Assembly (NCBI RefSeq): GCF_002575655.3
Contig: NC_053036.3
Span: 154,728,627-154,792,626 of the forward strand
Length of the DNA: 64,000 nt
Direction: 5' to 3'
Origin: Aegilops tauschii subsp. strangulata
Taxonomy: Eukaryota; Streptophyta; Magnoliopsida; Poales; Poaceae
The position numbers were made by a program, and so were the translations under genes. Every line of letters starts with the position of its first letter. The stretch's first letter is position 1. Of the stretch, positions 47,401 to 58,498 are shown in pieces. The notes beneath the pieces were generated by a model. It saw only the letters and a program-made list of their open reading frames with translations. It had not been told where the DNA came from and searched no databases.

Positions 47401-47795
47401 CGCGTCTTCCCCGGCTCCGCGTCATCCCCTTCCTAGGCCTCGCCGTCGTCCACAGCCCTGGTGCTCTCGGCGCGGCGTGGTCAACGTGGACAAGGAACGG
47501 CTTCCATCAGACGTGGACTGTACGTGGAGAGGCTGACAGCTGTGTCCACGGCCGCAGCAAGGAAGTGCCTCCTTATTACGCGCAAAATAATTATTCCTCC
47601 ACCTGACAGCGGGGACCCACCGGACGGGCCACCGTATTTCGCGAAAAAACGTTTCCCCCTGACTTCTGGGACCCACCAGCTACATCTTCGCATGCAAGGA
47701 AGTGCGTCCGGGCAAAAAAAATGATTCGCCCCCTGACTAATGGGACCCACCAACTACATCTTCGCAGGCAAGGAAGTGCCTGACAGTCGGGACCC
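44450..47795. repeat. tandem duplication of a ~1.7-kb unit, each with two ~0.7-kb repeats
   Basis: The 'ggaggctgacttgtgggc' landmark (diverged in copy 3) starts copies at about 44671, 45387, 46374 and 47049. Copies 1 and 3 are both preceded by the same ~190-bp block (atttcgggatta...gcaaatgggctg). Each ~0.7-kb copy contains 'tccatccaacggccgtagtg', a C-rich stretch (ctgctccagccgcccaaac), and a run of ~80-bp subrepeats (gcaaggaagtgcctcc ... gggacccacc). The C-rich parts give short frames in several phases, but no shared intact protein. Origin unknown; possibly part of a DNA transposon. Confidence 0.75.
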
Positions 47796-48148
47796 ACCTG
47801 GTCGAAGCGTACGTAGTGTTGTCATTCTGGTCGCGAACGTGTACGTACATACTGGTCGATGTAGAGGCGCGCACGTGTCGTAGTAGAGGCGCGCACGTAG
47901 CATGTACACGTACGTACAGCGGCCAGTGTGCAAGAAAGAAAATACGGCCACGTACGTACATACGGGCAGGGTCTCGAACGCCTACTCGCGCATACTTACG
48001 GCCAGGGCTCGTGTACATGGCTAGGTCGGAACGGAGAAACAGCGTCGTCGTCGTGTTCATGGGGAGCCAACCGGCTGGGTCGGAACGGAATGCGTCGTCG
48101 TGTTCATCGGGAGGGCTTGGACGTAACAGCCGATGGAAATGAGGCCTG

Positions 48149-48420
48149 GCGTACCACAGAACGGAGGAAATGGCCTTGTGATCGACCGGCCACATTCGAA
48201 ATTGGATCCTGTTCATCGGAAGGGGTCTGGCGTACCGCAAAACGGAGGAAACGGACCTCCTACGGTCGAAACGGGGGTCCTGTTGATCAGGAGGGGTGTG
48301 GCGTACCGCAAAACGGAGGAAACGGACTTGTGTTGGAGCGCTACGGTCGAAACGGGGGTCCTGTTCATCGGGAGGGGTGTGGCGTACCGCAAAATGGGAC
48401 TCCACGGGATACTGTTCATC
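48149..48420. repeat. ~70-80-bp tandem repeats
   Basis: 'ggcgtaccgcaaaacggagg' recurs at about 48148, 48229, 48300 and 48379 (the last truncated), each followed by 'tcgaaacgggggtcctgttc'-like sequence. Upstream, 48030-48115 has two diverged related units. Confidence 0.65.
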
Positions 48421-48539
48421 TCCACCGTCGACCCCCTCCAGCCTCCACGGGCTACTGTTCATCCACCGTCGACCTCCTCCAGCCTCCACCTGCGACCGTT
48501 CATCCACGGCCTCCTGTTCATCCAGCCTCCACCGCACGC

Positions 48540-48891
48540 TACTCCACCGCGTCCAGCAGCTCGGTGACGCGTTCCAGCAGCGCATCCCGGCCGCTCTCCA
48601 TCAGTCGGCACCGCAGCAGCTCTCGTGCCACCGTGAGTGCTGCCTGCATGTTCGCCTGCTCCCACCGGGTGTGTGGCGCCGTTGCTGCGGCGTGGCTTGC
48701 GGCCCTTGCAGCGGCTCGCGCCTGTCGCAGAGTGAGGGTGGATGGCGCCTGGCCGCGCCGCCCGTGCCCAGCAGCGTTAGGTGGCGCCCGTGCCGCCTGG
48801 AGCACGGGGTTGAGGTCTTCCTGGCAGGTGGCGCCGCCCGGGCGGGCCAGGCTGCCCAGCGGTCGGCGTCAGCCCTAGTGTCGCTGGACAT
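48540..48891 (-). pseudogene. gag start of a truncated LTR retrotransposon
   Basis: Downstream (minus strand) of the LTR and primer site, an ATG at 48891 begins MSSDTRADADRW. The region is Ala/Arg-rich, and another frame has a helical stretch (MESGRDALLERVTELLDAVE) ending near 48540, so a frameshift is likely. Only the gag beginning remains before the tandem repeats. Superfamily not determined. Confidence 0.45.
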
Positions 48892-48943
48892 CGGAACCGC
48901 GGAGCGTCGGCGGATCGACTGGTGGGGAAGAGACTCCGGCGCA

Positions 48944-48961
48944 CCCCTACCTGGCGCGCCA
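48944..48961 (-). promoter_or_regulatory. primer-binding site of the LTR element
   Basis: On the minus strand, TGGCGCGCCAGGTAGGGG follows the LTR end by 2 bases, in the position and style of plant retrotransposon primer sites. Confidence 0.65.
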
Positions 48962-48963
48962 AA

Positions 48964-49880
48964 TGTCGGATCACGGGTTCCGTGAAAACCCTTAAGGTTC
49001 GAACTCTGGGGTGCACGCGAAGTTCTTTCCCTCCTAGCGATCCACGCCCTAGCTTTGCTAAGATCTTGCTGACGAACTCGATGAACTCACAACACAAAAG
49101 ACACAAGATTTATACTGGTTCGGGCAACCGTTGTGGTGTAATACCCTACTCCAGTGTGGTGGTGGTGGATTACCTCTTGTGCTGATGATGACCAGTACAA
49201 GGGGAAGAACAGCCTCCTGAGGTTGAGGTGTTCTTGTGCTTGGCGAACTTGTGTGTGTGGTTTCGCTCAGCTCGGGCTTGCTTGTGAGCTCTCGACCAGA
49301 TGCCCTCTACGGTGGTGGCTAGTTCTACTTATATAGGCCCTGGTCCTCTCCCCAAATATTGAGCGGGAAGGGAGCCAACAACGACCAATTTGAAAGGGGA
49401 CAGCTAGTACAGCTTATCCTGACAAAAGCAGTCTTCGCCTAGAAAAGGCTTTGGTGGTGACGCCGCCTTCGGCTCCATGGTGACCTCCGTCTTGCCATCC
49501 TGCTGGTCTTGGTCTCGTTGCACCGATATGGAAACCTTTGCTTGATGCCTCGGTACTCCGCGCCTGCGCTTGCCCCTTTAGCATCAAAGAGGAAACAAGG
49601 ACGCTGCGCGCGCTGGCGCCCGCCTGGCCTCAATCGTCATGGCTTACGTCACGAGAACCTCGCGAGGTTTGCCTTGCCTTGATCTCTCCGCCCCTCACGA
49701 GCCTGCCTGGTTAGGCCGCTCCTGAGGAGGTCTTGTGTCGTCCGCCTCGCGAGGCTTGGCCCCTCAGGAGGGTCTTGAATGCCTTGTTGATGAAGATGGG
49801 CCGTACAGGCCTGCTAGCACGGCCACACCGTGGGCCGCAGGCAGGCAAGTCTGGGGACCCCGATTCCCAGAACGCCGACA
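48964..49880 (-). mobile_element. LTR (917 bp) of a minus-strand retrotransposon
   Basis: Runs from TGTCGGATCACG to AACGCCGACA, so both ends carry the TGTCGG/CCGACA inverted repeat. A primer site and gag start lie next to 48964, making this the 5' LTR on the minus strand. No second LTR is in the window. 'cttatataggccc' at 49329 is a promoter-like TATA on the plus strand and is not interpreted. Confidence 0.75.
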
Positions 49881-51059
49881 CAATGTGCTAAGGACATTAT
49901 TTTTGAATGAATATATTCATGTTTATCCTGTCCTGTACTATGAAACAGAGCTGATATGTAATATAATGCTTGTTTATTTTTTGAAATTTTACCTCCTATG
50001 CGGCCGTTTTTATTAAATCTGAGAGTTGGCCAGTCATTGGCTTCAGCCCCCACATAGGTAGTACGGGGGTGTTCGGGATGGAATCTAAACACTCTTGATC
50101 CAAAGGTTTGGTCCTTGATGGAGGTGTTTAGCGCAACGAACCAGGCAATCGGACTATGTGGCTTTATCACCCTCACTTAACCATAGGAGTTTGACAATAG
50201 AAATTTGGGCGCAGCCCCTCGTATTCGTGAGTCCGAACTAGGGTGTTGTAAACACCTGATCGGGTAAAGACCGATTCGTCGCATAATGCGGGAAAAATCG
50301 CAAAAGATTTGTAACCTCCGAACAGCTGACTGGCTCACGCCACATCATGACAGTCAGTTTTCGGCTTTCTCTACTGAGGTGCTCATCCGGATAAACCAGG
50401 ACACAATCGCCGTAGTTCTCCCATTACTACCCTAGCCGATATAGCGGAACATAAGGTAGTAAGCACAGGAGCCGGGCAACCCAACTATTGACCAAAGACA
50501 TGATTCAGAGCCAATGCATGTAATGCTAAATTCGGGGCGCCGAACTATACTGTAAAAAGTGTTTGGACTTTGTTGCCGTAGTATGGGGCGCAATGAAGTC
50601 CCTGGCGAATTAAAGCATACCAAAGTGTACGGGTGCAACTGATAAGATTATTAAGAAAAAATGAAGTAGTAAGCTAGTGCCGCAGAAGTTGGGCCGCAAA
50701 CTATTTCCATTATAGTTTGATTCATACGTCAAAGCGTATTTGTACAAGTAGTGCGATAAGCAACATGGCTATTTAACATGCCACGACCAAGGGAGAGCTG
50801 CGTGCGGGTCCTTAAAACAGGTAGAGTGATCGTCAAAAAGACCACCTAGAGGTTCCCTTATATGTCAATGCTTCTTGCCGTCTTGGTGTATCTATCCTTC
50901 GAAAGGACCGATGATCAGGCCATAAGGAAAGGCCTGCGGAAAAGAAACCTGAAAAGGATGAAAAAGAAAATGTGAAAGTAAGTGTGTTCGAGGAAGGTCA
51001 AGCCGTATTATGGACCACAATTTAGTTATGCCTCCGTCTATGCCCACGGTATTTTGAGT
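49881..51059 (-). mobile_element. 3' non-coding region of a gypsy-type element, probable
   Basis: No coding region. It lies between the LTR above and the minus-strand gag/pro remnants below, and resembles the 3' untranslated internal region of a wheat gypsy element. Assignment to the same element as 51060-54980 is inference. Confidence 0.35.
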
Positions 51060-51510
51060 GCGTAGTTATGTACGTGCGATACGAACGCCGTCGCTTGGTC
51101 AGGACTGGGACGGAGGCCAAATTGCTAGTCGAGCTCTTGACGAGCTGGACTGTCCTGCTGAAGAGTAGTCCGGACTCGTTTGATAGTGTCCGGGAGCTTG
51201 GCCGGCGAATTAAGGTTCTGCTTGAAAAGGCTGCTCTGTACTTCTTCTGCTAGGGCACCGGTGTGCTTCTCGGTATGGAGGGAGCGCTCCGTGTTTCCAT
51301 TAACTGTTATGACACCGCGTGGTCCGGGCATCTTGAGCTAAAGATAAGCATAGTGTGGCACCGCATTGAATCGAGCAAATGCGGTTCGTCCGAGCAGTGC
51401 GTGATAGCCGCTGCGAAAGGGGACAATATCGAAGATCAACTCTTTGCTTCGGAAGTTGTCCGGGGATCCGAAGACAGACTCCAGTGTGATTGAGCCTGTA
51501 CAGCGGGCCT
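51060..51510 (-). pseudogene. gypsy pol linker remnant
   Basis: Contains MPGPRGVITVNGNTERSLHT followed by KLPDTIKRVRTTLQQDSPA, the region between protease and reverse transcriptase in wheat gypsy elements. It is interrupted by stops and frame changes. The reverse transcriptase, RNase H and integrase are missing, so the element is internally deleted. Confidence 0.6.
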
Positions 51511-52311
51511 CTACACCTGGTATGACTCCTTAAAGGTAGTTTTTGTGGGCTTGATCCTTGAGGGATTGATGCCCATTTTGCACACTATATCCTGATAGAG
51601 CAGGTTCAGGCTACTACCACCATCCATGAGGACTCGCGTGAGGTGGAATCCATCGATGATTGGGTCGAGGACCAGTGCGGCTGAACCGCCATGACGGATA
51701 CTGGTCGAATGGTCCCTGTGATCGAAGGTGATCAGGCAGGACGACCATGGGTTGAACTTTGGGGCGACTGGCTCCATCGCGTAGACGTCCCTGAGCGCGT
51801 GTTTGCGCTCCCTCTTGGGGATATGGGTAGCATATATCATGTTCACCGTTTTGACTTGGGGGGGGGACTTCTTCTGTCCTCCTATGTTCGGCGGACGGGA
51901 CTCCTCATCATCATCCTTGCTTTGCGACCCCTTCTCCTTGTTCTCGGCATTTAACTTGCCGGCCTGTTTAAAAACCCAACAGTCTCTGTTGGTATGATTG
52001 GCTGGTTTATCAGGGGTGCCGTGGATCTGACATGGACGATCGAGTATGCGTTCCAAGCTGGATGAGCCCGGATTGTTTCTTTTATATGGCTTCTTCTGCT
52101 GGCCGGACATGGAGCCACTGAATCCGGCGTTGACCGCCGTGTCATCGGTATTGTCACCGTTGCTTCGGCGCTTGTGCCCGTTGCGTCGGAGCTTGCCGTC
52201 GCTATTTTTGGCTTCAGAGGTGCCAGCATCGCTTGCAGTGTTATTGCTACGGGCTAGGCAACTATCCTTGCCCGCACAAAAGCGGGTCATGAGTGCCGTG
52301 AGGGCTGCCAT
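51511..52311 (-). pseudogene. gag C-terminus and protease of gypsy element
   Basis: A 266-residue open stretch. Basic, Asn/Ser-rich at first; then CQIHGTPDKPANHTNRDCW, a zinc-knuckle-like C/H cluster (about residues 95-113); and near the end a retropepsin motif (VLMDGGSSLNLLY, about 235-247). It continues from the gag core at 52498. The stop at 51511 lies before reverse transcriptase. Confidence 0.7.
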
Positions 52312-52497
52312 GGACTTCGGCTTTCCTTGGCCGAGGTGACGGGCGAGCCATTCGTCGCGGATGCTATGCTTAAAGGCTGCTAGGGCTTCGGCATCCGGGC
52401 AGTCAACAATCTGGTTCTTTTTAGTTAGGAACCTAGTCCAGAATTTCCTGGCTGACTCTCCGGGTTGTTGAACTATGTGACTTAAGTCATCGGCATC

Positions 52498-53360
52498 TCA
52501 AGGTCGTAGGTATGTACCTTGGAAGTTCTCGCGGAAGGCGTCTTCCATGTCCTCCCAGTTGCCAATAGAGTTTTCAGGCAGACTGTTTAACCAGTGCCGA
52601 GCTGGCCCCTTGAGTTTTAGCGGGAGGTATTTGATGGCGTGAAGGTCATCACTGCGGGCCATATGAATATGGAGAAGAAAATCCTCAATCCATACCACGG
52701 GGTCTGTTGTTCCATCATATGATTCGATATTTACGGGTTTAAACCCTTTTGGGAATTCATGCTCCATTACTTCACCAGTGAAGCAGAGGGATGCGCGACG
52801 CCTCTATATTGGGCCAAGTCGCGACGTAGTTCGGATGTAGTCCGTCTGCGGTTTTCGGCCCGGGCATGGTTATGTTTGTCACGTCCGGCCAGATGGCCAC
52901 CGTCGCGCGTCGGGGCACGCCCCCGCGATCCGTTGATCGATCTGTTCTGACCTGCTCTGTTCTCCAGGTCCTGCCGCAGGTCATATGTATAACCCCGAGC
53001 CGTTATGTCTCTGTCTTTATGGCGAGGTAGTATGAGTTGGTGTTCGGCTTGAGTTGCCGCTTTGTCCCGGCCACGTGGTGGTCGGTCAGCCGCATTACGC
53101 GTTGATGGTACGGGCTCCAGCACCTCGTCATTGAATTGAGGCAACAATTTGCGCTTCGGGTAACTTTTGGTTGGGCGCTCGAGGCCGTATTCCTTGGGTG
53201 CCAAGACATTAGTCCATCTGTCATTGAGCATATCTTGGTCAGCTTGAAGTTGCTGCTGCTTATTTTTCAGGCTCCTCGCAGTGGCTATTAGCCGGCGTTT
53301 AAAGCGCTCCTGCTCAACGGGTTCCTCAGGCAGAATAAATTCTTCGTCACCAAGGCTCAC
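52498..53360 (-). pseudogene. gag core (Retrotrans_gag) of gypsy element
   Basis: 53360-52767 gives a charged N-terminal part (ERPTKSYPKRKLLPQFNDE). The frame stops and restarts at 52767, where the Retrotrans_gag domain lies: GFKPVNIESYDGTTDPVVW, LKGPARHWLNSLPENSIGNW and EDAFRENFQGTYLRP. Gag packages the element RNA. A stop lies between this and the protease part. Confidence 0.7.
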
Positions 53361-54463
53361 CTCATCCTCGGAGAGTGGAAGATAGTTACTGTCCTCCGAG
53401 TCTTCGTCTATGGTCTGTTCATCACGCCTGACTCGCCCATCTTCTCTATCGTCCTATTCAGAGGTTGGCTCGACGGGGTCTTCTTTTTCTTCGTCATCGT
53501 CCGGAGTATTGTTTTCTCTCATGCCGGTATTGCTGTCTTTTCCATGGCGTGATTTAGAGCGGCGCCGCTGACGTCGGCGCTTTGTCTGTATCTCAGGAGG
53601 TTTATCCTCGACTGGATCCTTCTCATTATCGCCGTTATTCTCTTTGGGTGTATCCACCATGTACACGTCATACGAGGAGGTGACTGTCTAGCGCCCGATG
53701 AACGGCGGTTTTTTGGCCTGCTCCTCTTCGGCACCGTCGTCCATACCGTCGATGTATTCGGAGCCGTAATCGAGCATGTCGGCTAAGTCTTCGACAGTGG
53801 CTATGAAGTGGGCGGTGGGTGGGAAGCGAAATTCTCCGTCATCAGCCTCCAGATCAAACAGGATATAATTCGGCTGTGAGTCCCCTACTAGGAGAGGTTT
53901 TTAATGAGTTTAGCACATCCCCTAAAGGTGAGTGCCGGAAGATGTCCGCGGAGCTGAATTCGACGATCGGCGCCTGATCAGGCTCGATGGACGTGGATGC
54001 ACGTGGTTCGGAACCTGTGGCCGGAGACGAATCCGAGGTTCCGGTGACGCAGATCCCGCTCGAGGTTGGGTCTGTGTGCGGCTCCAACGCCGCTGAGACT
54101 GTGGCTTCCATAGCGGAGTTGAGCTTCCCGTCCTCGGATGGCGCAATCTGCTCCGGATCTAGGGCCGGAGCACTTACAGGCGCTATCTCCTGGGTATGGT
54201 CCGATGACAGATTTAGGTCATGTTCATCGCGGTGGCAGGGAGCGGCTGCCGTGCGCTCGAATCTGTCAAAGATCATGTCTCCGCGGATATCAGGAACGTA
54301 GTTCAAGCTTCCTAACCTGACCTGATGGCCAGGGCGTAGCTGTCGATCTGCTCTAGATGGCCAAGCGAGTTGGCCCACAGTGCGAAGCCGCCGAATACGA
54401 AGATCTAGCCGGGGAGAAAGACCTCCCTTAGGGCAGCATCGTTGTAGATGATTGACGGGGCCA
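53361..54463 (-). pseudogene. gag N-terminal region of gypsy element
   Basis: Gag begins at the minus-strand ATG near 54463 (MAPSIIYNDAALREVFLPG) about 50 bp after the LTR, then meets a stop at 54405. Acidic and proline-rich stretches follow in shifted frames (53854-54400; 53454-53666 with KRRRQRRRSKSRHGK). Several lesions. Confidence 0.55.
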
Positions 54464-54511
54464 TCGAGCCCTCTAGGCGATGACACAGAGGAACTCTCAA
54501 TGAAAGCAGTA

Positions 54512-54980
54512 ATGTCGGTGTCAAAACCGGCGGATCTCGGGTAGGGGGTCCCGAACTGTGCGTCTTAGGTCGATGGTAACAGGAGGCGGGGGACACGATG
54601 TTTACCCAGGTTTGGGCCCTCTCTATGGAGGTAATACCCTACTTCCTGCTTGATTGACTTGATGAATATGAGTATTATATGAGTTGATCCACCATGAGAT
54701 CGTAATGGCTAAAACCCTCGAAGTCTAGCCTGTCTGATTATGATTGCCTCTACGGACTAAACCCACCGGTTTATATATACACCGAGGGGACTAGGGTTGT
54801 ACAAAGTCAGTTACGGAGAAAGGAATCTTCATATCCGAACGCCAAGCTTGCCATCCAGCCAAGGAGAGTCCCATCCGGACACGAGAGAGAGTCTTCTGTC
54901 TTGTATCTTCACGGCCCATCAGTTCGGCCCCCGTTACATAGTCTGGACGCCCGAGGACCCCTTAATCCAGGACTCCCTGA
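54512..54980 (-). mobile_element. 5' LTR of minus-strand gypsy element
   Basis: About 469 bp from TGTCGGTGTCAAAACCGG to aatccaggactccctga. On the minus strand it opens TCAGGGAGTCC, where family members as I remember them open TGAGGGAGTCC, so one terminal base has changed. A 'ggtttatatatacaccga' TATA-like stretch is at 54769. The gag region follows towards lower coordinates. Confidence 0.75.
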
Positions 54981-54987
54981 CCCGCTG

Positions 54988-56838
54988 AAATAGAAGACAT
55001 AGATGTTACTATTAAACTTGCTAATAGAGACACCATTGCACCTCTTGGAATTGTTAGAGATGTTGAAGTCTTGTGTGGGAAAATAAAATACCCTACTGAT
55101 TTTCTTGTTCTTGGTTCCCCACCAGATGACTTTTGTCCCAGTATCTTTGGTAGACCTTTCTTGAACACCGTTAATGCTAAAATAGATTGTGAAAAATAAA
55201 CTGTTGGTGTTAGCTTTGGTGATCAGTCTCATGAGTTTAATTTTTCCAAGTTTAGTACAAAGCATCATAAGAAAGAATTGCCTAGTAAGGATGAAATTAT
55301 TGTTCTTGCTTCTATTGCTGTACCTCCTACTGGTCCACTAGAAGAATATTTGCTAGACAATGAGAATGATATACATATGCATGAAAGAAATGAAATAGAT
55401 AAGATTTTCTTGGAACAACGTCCTCTGCTTAAACAAAATTTTCCTATTGAAACTCTAGGAGGTCCTCCTCCACATAATGGTGATCCTGTGTTTGAATTAA
55501 AAAAATTGCGAGACACTTTGAAATATGCTTATCTTGATGAGAAGAAGATATATCCTATTATTATTAGTGCTAACCTTTCAGAAGATGATGAAGAAAGATT
55601 ATTGAAAGTTCTAAGGAAGCACCGAGCTGCTATTGGATATACTCTTGATGATCTTAAGGGCATTAGTCCCACTCTATGTCAGCACAAGATTAATATGGAA
55701 CCTGATGCTAAACCCGTTGTTGATCACCAACGTCGGTTAAATCCGATGATGAAAGAAGTGGTAAGAACGGAAATATTAAAACTTCTGGAAGCAGGTATAA
55801 TCTATCCTATAACTGATAGTAGATGGGTGAGTCATGTCCATTGTGTCCCTAAGAAAGGAGGTATTACTGTTGTTCCTAATGATAAGAATGAACTTATTCC
55901 ACAAATAATTGTTACAGGCTATAGAATGGTAATTGATTTTAGAAAATTAAATAAAGCAACTAGAAAAGATCATTACCCTCTGCCTTTTAGTGATCAAATT
56001 CTAGAAAGATTATCTAAGAACACACATTTTTGCTTCCTTGATGGATATTCTGTTTTTTCACAAATACCTGTTTCTGAACCTGATCAAGAAAAGACCACTT
56101 TTACTTGTCCTTTTGGAACTTATGCTTATAGACGTATGCCTTTTGGTTTATGCAATGCACTTGCTACCTTTCAAAGATGTATGACCGCTATATTCTCTGA
56201 CTTTTGTGAAAAGATTGTTGAGGTTTTCATGGATGACTTTTCTGTTTATGGGAAGTCATTTGATGATTGCTTAAGCAATCTTGATCGAGTTTTACAGAGA
56301 TGTGAGCAAACAAATCTTGTCTTGAATTGGGAGAAGTGCCACTTTATGGTTAACGAAGGTATTGTTTTGGGCCATAAAATTTCGGAAAGAGGTATTGAGG
56401 TGGACAAAGCTAAGGTTGATGCAATTGAGAAAATGCCATGTCCTAAAGATATCAAAGGTATTCGTAGTTTTCTTGGTCATGTTGGTTTCTATAGGATATT
56501 TATCAAAGACTTTCCTAAATTTCTAGGCCTCTTACAAATCTTTTACAAAAAGATATTCATTTTGTTTTTGATGATGATTGTCTAGAAGCCTTCGAAACAC
56601 TCAGGAAAGCCTTAATTTCTGCACCTATTGTTCAACCACCTGATTGGAACTTGCCTTTTGAAATTATGTGTGATGCTAGTGATTATGTTGTTGGTGTTGT
56701 TCTAGGACAAAGAGTTGATAAGAAACTGAATGTTATTCACTACGCAAGTAAAACTCTAGACAGTGCACAAAGAAATTATGCTGCTACTACTGAAAAAGAA
56801 TTTCTAGCAGTGGTGTTTGCTTGTGATAAATTTCTAAT
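54988..56838 (+). pseudogene. gypsy pol fragment (protease end, reverse transcriptase, RNase H)
   Basis: 54988-55196 is the end of the protease region (FLVLGSPPDDFCPSIFGRPF), closed by TAA at 55197-55199. 55278-56585 is the reverse transcriptase: YRMVIDFRKLNKATRKDHYP, FCFLDGYSVFSQIPV, RMPFGLCNALATFQRCM, and the catalytic FMDDFSVYG (about residues 316-324). After a frame change near 56520-56560, RNase H follows (FEIMCDASDYVVGVVLGQR, EKEFLAVVFACDKF) and is cut off near 56838 by Angela-type sequence. The left side is cut by the minus-strand gypsy LTR. Athila/Tat-like by motif style; not expressed as an intact protein. Confidence 0.8.
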
Positions 56839-56844
56839 AGTGGT

Positions 56845-58498
56845 GCACAAACAAAGAATTTTTTTGTTTTCCCTGCAACGATTCCCAACAGTGGCTCATG
56901 AGCCAGGTCTATGCGTAGATGATATGCACGAGTAGAACACAACGAGTTGTGGGCGGTGATAGTCATACTGCTTACCACCAATGTCATATTTTGATTCGGT
57001 GGTATTGTGGGATGAAGTGGCCCAGACCAACCTTTGATGTCCACGCACATGAGACCGGTTCCACCGACGGACATGCAACTAGTTTTGCATAAAGGTGGCT
57101 GGCGGGTGTCAGTTTCTCATAGTTTAGTTGAATCGAATTTGACTATGGCAGTCCTTGAAGAAGGTTAAAACAACAAACTTGATGAATCACCATTGTTGTT
57201 TTTGCGTAGGTAAGAACGGTTCCTGCTAGAAGCCCGTAGCAGCCACTTAAAACTTGCAACAACAAAGTAGAGGACGTCTAACTTGTTTTTGCAGGGCTTG
57301 TTGTGATGTGATATGGTCAAGATATGATGTGATATGTGTTGATGTGTGAGATGATCATGTTTTGTAATATCGACAACCGGCACGAGCCTTAGGGTTGTCT
57401 CTTCTTTATTGTATGAAGTGCAAACGCCATGTAATTGCTTTACTTTATCGCTACGCGTTAGCAATAGTTGGCGAGACGACCCTGACGGAATTATGGAGAC
57501 CAAGGTGTCGAGCCGGTGACGATGGAGATCATGACGATGCTTTGGAGATGGAGATCAAAAGCACAAGATGATGATGGCCATATCATGTCACATATTTTTT
57601 GATTGCATGTGATGTTTATGTTTTATGCATCTGATTTTGCTTAGAACGACGGTAGCATTATAAGATGATCCCTTCACTAAATTTCAAGATAAAGGTGTTC
57701 TCCCTGAGTATGCACCGTTCCCAAAGTTCGTCGTTTCGAAGCACCACTTGATGATCGGGTGTGATAGTCTCTACATTCGCACACAACGGGTGTAAGAAAG
57801 TTTTGCACATGCAGAATACTTGCGTTAAACTTGACGAGCCTAGCATGTACAGACATGGTCTCGGAACACTGGAGACCGAAAGGTCGAACGTGAGTAATAT
57901 AGTAGATATGATCAACAAAAAGATGTTCACCATTGATGACTACCCCATCTCACGTGATGATCGTACATGGGTTAGTTGATTTGGATCGCGTATCACTTAG
58001 ATAACTTGAGGGATGTTTATTTAAGTGTGAGTTCATTAGTAATTTGATTAATTGAACTTGATTTATCATGAACTTAATCTTATAGTTTTGCATATCTATG
58101 TTGTAGATCAATGGCTCGAGCTACCGTTCCCCTGAATTTTAATGCGTTCCTAGAGAAAGCTAAGTTCAAAGATGATGGTAGCAACTACACGGACTGGGTC
58201 CGTAACTTGAGGATTATCCTCATTGCTGCACAGAAGAATTATGTCCTTGATACACCGCTAGATGACAGACCTGCTGCAGGAGTTGAAGCAGATGTTATGA
58301 ACATTTGGCAAGCTCGATATGATGACTACTTAATAGTTTAGTGCGCCATGGTTTACAGCTTAGAACCGGGACTTCAAAAACGTTTTAAACGCTATGGAGC
58401 ATAGGAGATGTTCCAAGAGATGAAATTGATATTTTAGACTCATGCCCGTGTCGAGAGGTATGAGACCTCTACTTTCCTACAAGATGGAGGAGAAAAGA
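56845..58498 (+). mobile_element. Angela/BARE/WIS-type copia fragment: LTR end, leader, partial gag
   Basis: The last ~45 bp of an LTR (ending 'gattcccaaca' near 56891) are followed by a mutated primer site (gtggctcatgagcc, normally tggtatcagagcc) and a ~1.2-kb leader. Gag starts at 58111: MARATVPLNFNAFLEKAKF, then SNYTDWVRNLRIILIAAQKN. In-frame TAGs lie at 58339, 58402 and 58435. The fragment stops at 58498, where the Maximus-type element is inserted. Confidence 0.85.
58111..58498 (+). pseudogene. copia gag 5' part, three stops
   Basis: UBN2-type gag N-terminus of the Angela-type fragment. Open for 76 codons, then three TAGs in the same frame, each followed by recognisable family sequence (LEPGLQKRF, HARVERYE). 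Truncated by the insertion at 58499. Confidence 0.8.

Noticed and set aside
44679..47676. Short Pro/Ala/Ser-rich frames repeated in the four ~0.7-kb copies
   Set aside because: Frames differ between copies and are interrupted; no protein is conserved across all four.
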